Below the pieces are notes generated by a model. That model was given only the letters and a program-made list of their open reading frames with translations, ran no database searches and was not told the origin of the DNA. Made by a program: the position numbers and the translations under genes. Below are positions 1 to 3,993 of a stretch of DNA of 8,036 bases, one piece after another. Position 1 is the first letter of the stretch, and each line of letters starts with the position of its first letter. The stretch lies in contig JAJBVQ010000176.1 in NCBI GenBank assembly GCA_020859745.1, positions 1-8,036 on the forward strand. The letters run 5' to 3'. The stretch comes from Rikenellaceae bacterium. Lineage in GTDB: Bacteria > Bacteroidota > Bacteroidia > Bacteroidales > Rikenellaceae.

Positions 1-692
1 CTGCCGCGCAAACCACGCTGAAAGTCTCCGGCGACATTACGCTCACACAGGTCTCGCCGCACGCCTGGGTTCACACCTCGGTAGCCGACCTGGACGGTTT
101 TGCAGGCGTTTCGAGCAACGGGCTGGTCGTTATCTCGGAGGGCGAAGCGTTGTTGCTGGACACGCCGGCTAACGACGCGCAGACCGAAACGCTGGTGCGC
201 TTCATCGCCGACTCGCTGCATGCGCGGGTGACGCGGTTCGTGCCGAACCACTGGCACGCCGACTGCATGGGCGGTCTGGGCTGGCTGCAATCGCAGGGGG
301 TCGCCTCGTATGCCAACCGGATGACGATCGAAGAGGCCCTCAAACACGGTAAACCGGTGCCGGGCCACGGTTTCGGGAAGTCGGTGAAATTGCGGGCGGG
401 GAAGGTGGCGGTGATCTGCCGTTACGAAGGCGGGGGCCACACGCCGGACAACACGGTGGCATGGGTACCTTCCGAAAAGGTGCTTTTCGGGGGCTGCCTG
501 GTCAAAGACGCCCAAGCGACATGGATCGGCAATACGGCAGACGCCGATATGGAGGCGTGGCCGGGAACCATCGAACGGCTGAAACGCCGGTATAAAGATG
601 CTGCCGTAGTCGTCCCCGGCCACGGCCCGTGGGGCGGAACGGAACTGCTCGACAACACGCTGAAACTGGTGCAAAACGCAACAGGCCGATAA
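1..692 (+). CDS. bla: CcrA/CfiA-type subclass B1 metallo-beta-lactamase, 5' end cut by window
   Basis: This is a zinc hydrolase that should open the beta-lactam ring, including carbapenems, in the periplasm. The frame is open from base 3 to the TAA at 690-692 (229 residues), so only the signal peptide and perhaps a residue or two are missing; the visible start lines up with the mature N-terminus of B. fragilis CcrA. All six B1 zinc ligands are present: His116, His118 and Asp120 in NHWHADCMGG (codons 249-263), His196 in GGGHTPDN (438-440), Cys221 in GGC (495-497) and His263 in PGHG (621-623). Lys224 and Asn233, which contact substrate, are kept. NHWH.DC, GGLG.LQ..GV.SYAN.MTI and a PGHG..GGTEL ending are CcrA hallmarks recalled from the family. 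The substrate-flap aromatic is Phe (DLDGFAG) where CcrA has Trp. The TTG/ATG codons inside the frame are not starts. Family call is firm; hydrolytic spectrum is inferred. Confidence 0.95.
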   Translation, partial: AAQTTLKVSGDITLTQVSPHAWVHTSVADLDGFAGVSSNGLVVISEGEALLLDTPANDAQTETLVRFIADSLHARVTRFVPNHWHADCMGGLGWLQSQGVASYANRMTIEEALKHGKPVPGHGFGKSVKLRAGKVAVICRYEGGGHTPDNTVAWVPSEKVLFGGCLVKDAQATWIGNTADADMEAWPGTIERLKRRYKDAAVVVPGHGPWGGTELLDNTLKLVQNATGR

Positions 693-716
693 AATGCGGG
701 GAACCCCGCCAAACGG

Positions 717-754
717 AAAAAGCCTCTTCCACCATAAGGTGAAAGAGGCTTTTT
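717..754. terminator. Bidirectional intrinsic terminator between beta-lactamase and tRNA-Arg
   Basis: A 12-base stem (722-733 with 738-749, one C/A mismatch) closes an ATAA loop. It is preceded by five A (717-721) and followed by five T (750-754), so it can end transcription in both directions. It sits 25 bases after the beta-lactamase stop and 6 bases beyond the 3' end of the convergent tRNA gene, which is where such a shared terminator is expected. Confidence 0.85.
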
Positions 755-759
755 CGAAG

Positions 760-833
760 TGACACCGACAGGACTCAAACCTGTAACCTGTTGATCCGTA
801 GTCAACTGCTCTATTCAATTAAGCTACGGTGCC
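760..833 (-). tRNA. tRNA-Arg, anticodon ACG
   Basis: A complete 74-base cloverleaf on the minus strand. The acceptor stem is GGCACCG/CGGTGTC (one G-T pair) with discriminator A. The D arm is GCTT/GAGC with a nine-base loop. The anticodon arm is GTTGA/TCAAC with loop CTACGGA, giving anticodon ACG (read as ICG after deamination, decoding CGU/CGC/CGA). The T arm is ACAGG/CCTGT with loop TTTGAGT. CCA is not encoded; the next genomic bases read CTT. Two positions are unusual: base 19 in the D loop is A and base 56 in the T loop is T, replacing the normal G19-C56 pair with a matching A-U. The gene has its own promoter at 849-880 and ends at the shared terminator at 717-754. Confidence 0.95.
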
Positions 834-848
834 ATTGCTTTTGCGATA

Positions 849-880
849 CAAAAGTAGGTATTTCCCGGATAATTCCAAAA
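849..880 (-). promoter_or_regulatory. Promoter of tRNA-Arg (Bacteroidetes type)
   Basis: Read on the minus strand, TTTTG (880-876) is followed by exactly 19 bases and then TACTTTTG (856-849), which fits the Bacteroidetes -33 / TAnnTTTG -7 pattern. The predicted start falls near 842, about 9 bases before the mature tRNA 5' end at 833. The left arm of the 862-872/906-916 inverted repeat lies within its spacer. Confidence 0.75.
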
Positions 881-916
881 TTTATATTCTCTATATTTGC
901 AAAACTTATCCGGGAA
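862..916. promoter_or_regulatory. Perfect 11-bp inverted repeat in the tRNA-Arg/bioB divergent promoter (candidate operator)
   Basis: TTCCCGGATAA at 862-872 is the exact reverse complement of TTATCCGGGAA at 906-916. The arms are 44 bases apart centre to centre, near four helical turns. The left arm covers where the bioB -33 element would be and lies inside the tRNA promoter spacer; the right arm begins at the predicted bioB start site. Neither predicted transcript contains both arms, so a function would be at the DNA level. It does not resemble the E. coli BirA operator (TTGTAAACC type). Operator function is inferred. Confidence 0.5.
892..899 (+). promoter_or_regulatory. bioB promoter -7 box
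   Basis: TATATTTG matches TAnnTTTG and lies 20 bases before the bioB start codon, giving a short leader of about 15 bases. No TTTG-type -33 element occurs about 19 bases upstream; that position is occupied by the left arm of the inverted repeat. This would suit a promoter that is weak on its own or is regulated. Confidence 0.6.
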
Positions 917-919
917 CAG

Positions 920-1894
920 ATGAAAAACCTTCAGGAACTCACCGCCGACATACTGGGCGGATACCTTATAACCGCCGACGAAGCCCTCGAACTGCTCCGT
1001 CATGCCGAAACGGACGCTCTGTGCGATGCGGCGGACCGGGTGCGGCGGCATTTCATGGGCGACCGGGTGGACACCTGCTCGATCATGAACGCCCGCAGCG
1101 GCCGCTGTTCGGAGGACTGCAAGTGGTGCTCGCAGTCGGCGCACCACCGGACGAAAATTGAGATATACCCGCTGACAGATACGGCAGAAGCGCTGCGACA
1201 TGCCCGCGACAACCACGACAAGGGGGTGGGCCGCTTCTCGCTGGTGACCAGCGGCCGGACGATGACGGACGGTCAGGTTGAAAAGTGCGCGGAGATCTAC
1301 CGGGCCATCGCTGCCGAATGCGAGGGGTTCCGCGGCGGTATGCGTTGCGCTTCGTTGGGGCTGCTGAACAAGGAGCAGCTCCGGAAACTGAAAGATTCCG
1401 GGGTGGGAAGCTATCATTGCAACATCGAGACGGCACCGTCGCATTTCCCGAAGCTCTGCACGACGCACACGCTGGCCGAAAAGCAGCGGACGATCGCCTG
1501 GGCCAAAGAGGTGGGACTGAAAATTTGCAGCGGGGGGATCATCGGCATGGGCGAAACGCCGGAGCAGCGGGTGGAGATGGCTTTCGCGCTGCGGGAAATG
1601 GGGGTGGCGTCGATCCCGGTCAACGTGCTGAACCCGATCCCGGGAACGCCGCTGGAAAACACGCCCCCGCTGTCGGACGACGAGATCCTGCGGACGTTCG
1701 CCCTGTTCCGGCTGATCAACCCGGGGGTTTACATCCGTTTTGCGGGGGGCCGGACGCTGCTGAAGCCGGAGATCCAGGAGCGGGCGCTGCGCAGCGGTGT
1801 AAATGCGGCGATCGTGGGCGACCTGCTGACGACAATCGGCTCGGGAGTCGCGGAGGACAAGGAGATGTTCGCCCGCTGCGGCTTTTCGCTCTAA
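920..1894 (+). CDS. bioB: Biotin synthase BioB, radical SAM
   Basis: BioB inserts sulfur into dethiobiotin to make biotin, the last step of the pathway, in the cytoplasm. The 324-residue protein starts at ATG 920; an in-frame upstream extension to 791 runs through the tRNA gene and promoter and is not credible. The radical SAM motif is C63-x3-C67-x2-C70 (GRCSEDCKWCSQSAHH). The rest follows the TIM-barrel layout, with CSGGIIGMGET (203-213), the NPIPGTPLE segment (238-246) and YIRFAGGR (271-278). Matching to E. coli auxiliary [2Fe-2S] ligands: Cys128 is C143, Cys188 is C203 and Arg260 is R273, but Cys97 is Ser107 (RFSLVTSG). Extra cysteines C167 (YHCN) and C180 (LCTTHT) are present. This pattern fits the anaerobe Type II BioB reported to use a 4Fe-5S auxiliary cluster; that assignment is from memory. 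No other bio gene is adjacent. Confidence 0.95.
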   Translation: MKNLQELTADILGGYLITADEALELLRHAETDALCDAADRVRRHFMGDRVDTCSIMNARSGRCSEDCKWCSQSAHHRTKIEIYPLTDTAEALRHARDNHDKGVGRFSLVTSGRTMTDGQVEKCAEIYRAIAAECEGFRGGMRCASLGLLNKEQLRKLKDSGVGSYHCNIETAPSHFPKLCTTHTLAEKQRTIAWAKEVGLKICSGGIIGMGETPEQRVEMAFALREMGVASIPVNVLNPIPGTPLENTPPLSDDEILRTFALFRLINPGVYIRFAGGRTLLKPEIQERALRSGVNAAIVGDLLTTIGSGVAEDKEMFARCGFSL

Positions 1895-1998
1895 TGCGAC
1901 CCGGTTACATCCTGCCTTATTTCTGGCGGGCGTACATTCCGCTCGTGCCTTACTTTGTTACCTTAGGTTTGCAGTTGGCGCTGCGGCCATGGCTGTAA
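1894..1998 (+). CDS. Possible small hydrophobic protein overlapping bioB stop
   Basis: A 34-codon ORF starts at the ATG of TAATG, sharing one base with the bioB stop, and ends at TAA 1996-1998. It begins MRPGYILPYFWRAY and is rich in Leu, Pro, Tyr, Phe and Trp, with one hydrophobic stretch (about residues 15-30) that could span a membrane. The overlap would allow translational coupling to bioB, the same arrangement seen at carA-carB here. I recognise no family. It could equally be chance or the remnant of a longer gene, since the sequence after its stop is not coding-like. Confidence 0.3.
   Translation: MRPGYILPYFWRAYIPLVPYFVTLGLQLALRPWL
1964..1971 (+). promoter_or_regulatory. TAnnTTTG-like box facing the unexplained spacer
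   Basis: TAGGTTTG fits the Bacteroidetes -7 consensus on the plus strand and would start a transcript near 1978. No -33 element is visible at the right distance, and the box overlaps the 34-codon ORF, so it may be chance. Confidence 0.2.
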
Positions 1999-2122
1999 CA
2001 ATCTTTTCAGCCCGGAGCCGACGAAGGGACGGCAATTTTTGCGGCCCTACGCCGTGGGTGGTTCCTGCGTGGCCGCTGACGCGGCAGCCGTTGGCTGTTG
2101 TATCGGCTGTAGCTACCCTATT

Positions 2123-2148
2123 CGGGCCGCCCCGTGGGAGGCGGCCCG
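2123..2148. repeat. 9-bp perfect inverted repeat
   Basis: CGGGCCGCC (2123-2131) pairs exactly with GGCGGCCCG (2140-2148) around an eight-base loop. There is no T-run after either arm, so it is not a normal intrinsic terminator. It would be a stable hairpin in RNA from either strand. Confidence 0.6.
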
Positions 2149-2261
2149 CCGTTGACACGGGGAATATCTCCGGCGCGACCATTGCCGCGCGGATTGTCTC
2201 TTTACTTTACCGGTACCGGCGCGCGGCCCCACCGCGCCTTTCAACCCCCTCCGCTGATGCG

Positions 2262-2269
2262 CAAATGTA
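2262..2269 (-). promoter_or_regulatory. TAnnTTTG-like box on the minus strand in the spacer
   Basis: Read on the minus strand the bases are TACATTTG, a match to the -7 consensus. A -33 element at 19 bases is not evident. It would drive leftward transcription through 2255-1999, toward the bioB 3' end, where no credible ORF lies. Confidence 0.2.
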
Positions 2270-2295
2270 GCCTGTTCTGTGGGCCGTAATTTATT

Positions 2296-2327
2296 CGGCG
2301 CGCCCTGCCCCCATCGGGGGGGCGCCG
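2296..2327. repeat. Inverted repeat with C-run/G-run core
   Basis: CGGCGC (2296-2301) pairs with GCGCCG (2322-2327). Inside, CCCCC (2308-2312) can pair with the G-run at 2316-2322 around a three-base loop, leaving a small bulge on the left side. It is a strongly structured element in an otherwise unexplained spacer. Confidence 0.5.
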
Positions 2328-2442
2328 CCACTAACGTGGAAACACAGCTACTCGCTCACCGCCTTACCGCGGCTCGAAGCTTACGCTTCTCGCCGCCGCC
2401 GGCGCGGGAATATACCGGAAGTTCGGAAAAGGGCTACCCCGG

Positions 2443-2964
2443 TTACCGAACCACCAGGTTTTTCTTACTGATCTTGATACCCGTAATGTTAAAGACATTC
2501 CCGCCCGCGCGGCCGCTGGGGTCTTCCATAAAGTCGACGCTCCTGACCTTCGCCGCGTCGGCGGGGTCGAGGGCGGGGAAATAAGCCCGGAACACCTCGC
2601 CGCGCCCCAGCTGGGTATAGCGGTCTTTCTTCATACTGATCCCTTGCGTGTACCGCAGACCGAGAACGCGGGTCTTACCGCCCCTAAGCCGGCAGATCAG
2701 CCGGGTGCTTGGTGACAGGTTCGCACCTCCTCGGGCCCGGAGGTAATGCATGGTCACGACCGTCGCTTCCGGCCCGAATTCGATGTCGTCCACCCAGATA
2801 GTGTAGGTCAGGGGGTTCTGTTTCGGCATGTAGTAAACCGTGCCCTGCCGCTCCGGGGCAGGACTCTGGAATGCCGCCGCAGACTTTCTTGCCTGTGCGC
2901 AAACGGCCGATGACCCACCCAAAAGAAGGATGGCGACCATCAGGAGTAAGTTGCGTTTCATCAT
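2443..2964 (-). CDS. Secreted protein of unknown function
   Basis: The 173-residue protein has a clear Sec signal peptide: basic MMKR, then LLLMVAILLLGG, then a likely signal peptidase I site near VCAQA (residues 21-25). SAVC is not a good lipobox, so a lipoprotein is unlikely. The mature part alternates hydrophobic and polar residues, suggesting beta strands (YTIWVDDIEFGPEATVV at 54-70; VFRAYFPALDP at 124-134; NVFNITGIKI at 156-165), and may be an all-beta, Ig-like domain of the sort common in Bacteroidales exported proteins. I do not recognise the family. The start is ATG 2964; an in-frame ATG directly follows at 2961 and either could be used. It lies just after the rpmE2 terminator and so probably has its own promoter, but I see no good TAnnTTTG box in the short gap. 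It was probably exported to the periplasm or outside. Confidence 0.75.
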   Translation of the reverse strand: MMKRNLLLMVAILLLGGSSAVCAQARKSAAAFQSPAPERQGTVYYMPKQNPLTYTIWVDDIEFGPEATVVTMHYLRARGGANLSPSTRLICRLRGGKTRVLGLRYTQGISMKKDRYTQLGRGEVFRAYFPALDPADAAKVRSVDFMEDPSGRAGGNVFNITGIKISKKNLVVR

Positions 2965-3000
2965 ATCGTCGAGTGTAAAGGGTTGGTACGCGTAAGGTAA

Positions 3001-3033
3001 TAAAAAAGCAGGATTCCGCGAAAGAATCCTGCT
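3001..3033 (-). terminator. Intrinsic terminator after rpmE2
   Basis: On the minus strand a perfect 10-base stem (3033-3024 with 3016-3007) closes the loop TTTCGCG, and the bases that follow (3007-3002) are six T. It lies about 45 bases past the rpmE2 stop. A second GC hairpin (GCGGCC/GGCCGC at 3057-3072) lies between them but has no clean T-run. Confidence 0.88.
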
Positions 3034-3077
3034 CCAATGAATTTAAATAACAACCTGCGGCCCAAAGGCCGCCGGCA

Positions 3078-3344
3078 TTATTTCGCGTTGCGTTTATCGT
3101 AGTGTTTTTGATACCGGCTCATGAACTTATCGACGCGCCCAGCGGTATCCACCAGCGTCTGTTTCCCGGTGTAGAACGGGTGCGAGGCGCTCGAGATTTC
3201 CATCTTGTAGACGGGATAGGTTTCGCCGTCTATCTCAATCGTTTCCTTCGTATTGACGGCGGACCGGCACAAAAAGACCTGATCGTTGGACATATCTTTG
3301 AATGCCACGACACGATATCCTTCGGGATGAATTCCTTCTTTCAT
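3078..3344 (-). CDS. rpmE2: 50S ribosomal protein bL31, type B
   Basis: An 88-residue protein of the large ribosomal subunit, near the usual type B length. It opens MKEGIHPEGYRVVAFKD and carries the family's ASHPFYTGKQ motif (residues 53-62) and RVDKFMSRY near the end. It lacks the CxxC zinc-binding pair of type A L31; its single Cys (VFLCRSA) cannot form that site, so it is the zinc-independent paralogue. In many bacteria this type is induced on zinc starvation, but in Bacteroidetes it is often the only L31 and constitutive. The strong consensus promoter at 3382-3413 and absence of an obvious operator agree with constitutive expression. It is monocistronic, ending at the terminator at 3001-3033. 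Confidence 0.96.
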   Translation of the reverse strand: MKEGIHPEGYRVVAFKDMSNDQVFLCRSAVNTKETIEIDGETYPVYKMEISSASHPFYTGKQTLVDTAGRVDKFMSRYQKHYDKRNAK

Positions 3345-3381
3345 TGTGCTTTGTTGTTAAACGTTATTTTCTTTAGCGAGG

Positions 3382-3413
3382 CAAAGATAGGGTTAATATC
3401 CGGAACGGCAAAA
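3382..3413 (-). promoter_or_regulatory. rpmE2 promoter (Bacteroidetes consensus)
   Basis: On the minus strand TTTTG (3413-3409), a 19-base spacer and TATCTTTG (3389-3382) match the -33/-7 consensus exactly. The predicted start near 3375 gives a leader of about 30 bases, A-rich before the ATG (AACAACAAAGCACA), as usual for Bacteroidetes translation initiation. Confidence 0.85.
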
Positions 3414-3433
3414 TATAACGCACGTTTTTCCGG

Positions 3434-3883
3434 TTACCGCCCTTTCGGTTTGCCGAGGGTGTGCCACAACACGCCGGAAACGGCCAGCGCGAGGGTGAGC
3501 GCAGCCAGCATGCCGGGCAGCAGGATGCCGGTATTGAGCCGTATCCACCCGGCCAGCACGCAGGCGGCCAGGCCGGCCACGCCCAGCACGCCGGTCAGGG
3601 AGCAGATAAAGACGAACAGCATGTACCTGCGCTTGACGGGCGTCCCGCAGTGGGGGTTCCCTTTGGCGGTCTGGAACCGCAAGGCTACCGCCCCGACGCC
3701 CCAAACGACCAGGAACATCAGGACGACGCCCACGGCGCACCAGACCCAAACAGGTGTCCGTCCCGGCAGGGAGGGCTGCACGGAGGCGAGCATCAGCAGC
3801 AAGGCGGACGCGAAAACGGGCAGTCCGGCGACCGAAGCGGTATGCCGATAATTCCGGAAGGGATTTTCTTCTAATTCACTCAT
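3434..3883 (-). CDS. Small integral membrane protein of unknown function, four predicted helices
   Basis: From ATG 3883 the protein is 149 residues: a short polar N-terminus (MSELEENPFRNYRHT), then four hydrophobic segments at roughly 18-35, 44-69, 87-114 and 119-143, with Lys/Arg in the loop 81-86 and at the C-terminus (GKPKGR), which suggests cytoplasmic ends. An upstream in-frame ATG at 3976 would add 31 residues encoded by the palindromic spacer and is less likely. I recognise no family or catalytic motif. It lies 110 bases downstream of carB on the same strand, separated by a terminator-like hairpin, and just upstream of rpmE2, whose own promoter follows its stop. There is no functional clue from neighbours. 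Confidence 0.7.
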   Translation of the reverse strand: MSELEENPFRNYRHTASVAGLPVFASALLLMLASVQPSLPGRTPVWVWCAVGVVLMFLVVWGVGAVALRFQTAKGNPHCGTPVKRRYMLFVFICSLTGVLGVAGLAACVLAGWIRLNTGILLPGMLAALTLALAVSGVLWHTLGKPKGR

Positions 3884-3901
3884 CAATAGTATATTAACAA
3901 A

Positions 3902-3931
3902 GCAATCGTATGATGTGCACCATACGATTGC
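3902..3931 (-). terminator. Terminator-like hairpin between carB and the membrane protein gene
   Basis: A perfect 11-bp inverted repeat, GCAATCGTATG (3902-3912) and CATACGATTGC (3921-3931), encloses eight bases. On the minus strand it is followed by TTTGTTAATA, a modest T-rich tail. It probably ends the carAB transcript, though the interrupted T-run and the surrounding repeats leave room for a regulatory role. Confidence 0.55.
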
Positions 3932-3984
3932 AATATCCGTATTATTTATTGCAATTCTTGCATTTTCCGTATGCAATATTGCAA
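3927..3984. repeat. Cluster of ATTGCAAT palindromes and TCCGTAT repeats after carB
   Basis: ATTGCAAT occurs at 3927-3934 and 3948-3955, exactly 21 bases apart; a 12-base palindrome TGCAATATTGCA is at 3972-3983. TCCGTAT occurs at 3936-3942 and 3966-3972, 30 bases apart. The stretch is strongly AT-rich against GC-rich neighbours. It overlaps the hairpin at 3902-3931 at its left end. It could be a protein-binding array or a set of alternative RNA hairpins. Confidence 0.5.
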
Positions 3985-3993
3985 CAAGGAGGC

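Larger units (their letters stand above)
1999..2442. other. About 440-base GC-rich spacer with many short inverted repeats, no credible gene
   Basis: I see no convincing protein in any frame; the longest ORFs (plus 1989-2270, minus 1958-2182, minus 2113-2331, plus 2279-2584) have low-complexity Arg/Pro/Ala-rich translations with no family resemblance. The stretch holds hairpins at 2085-2097 (CAGCC/GGCTG), 2123-2148, 2221-2237 (GCGCGG/CCGCGC, then CTTT, a weak candidate terminator for bioB), 2296-2327 and a GAAGC/GCTTC pair near 2376-2390. It lacks the conserved cores of tmRNA, RNase P RNA and SRP RNA that I know. It may be a non-coding RNA, an intergenic repeat family or a decayed gene. Confidence 0.5.

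Noticed and set aside
696..709. GCGGG/CCCGC hairpin after the beta-lactamase stop
   Set aside because: Short stem with no T-run; the strong terminator at 717-754 explains termination.
791..919. In-frame N-terminal extension of bioB
   Set aside because: It would be translated from the tRNA gene and promoter region; BioB homology and the -7 box at 892-899 support ATG 920.
824..1468. 214-codon minus-strand ORF opposite bioB and over the tRNA
   Set aside because: Antisense to a clear bioB and extends into the tRNA gene; Arg/Ala-rich shadow.
1989..2270. 93-codon plus-strand ORF in the GC-rich spacer
   Set aside because: The composition is Arg/Pro/Ala-rich without domain, and it starts inside the 34-codon ORF; not supported as a gene.
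2255..2290. Minus-strand ACAGAACAGGCTAC resembling an RNase P RNA 3' core
   Set aside because: The matching 5' core (GAGGAAAGTCC type) is absent on that strand and the surrounding helices do not fit; the resemblance is too short.
3102..3851. 249-codon plus-strand ORF opposite rpmE2 and the membrane protein gene
   Set aside because: It runs antisense to rpmE2 and through its promoter; the translation is low-complexity and unrecognisable.
3884..3976. 31-residue N-terminal extension of the membrane protein
   Set aside because: It is encoded by the palindromic spacer and terminator-like hairpin; ATG 3883 gives a sensible polar N-terminus.
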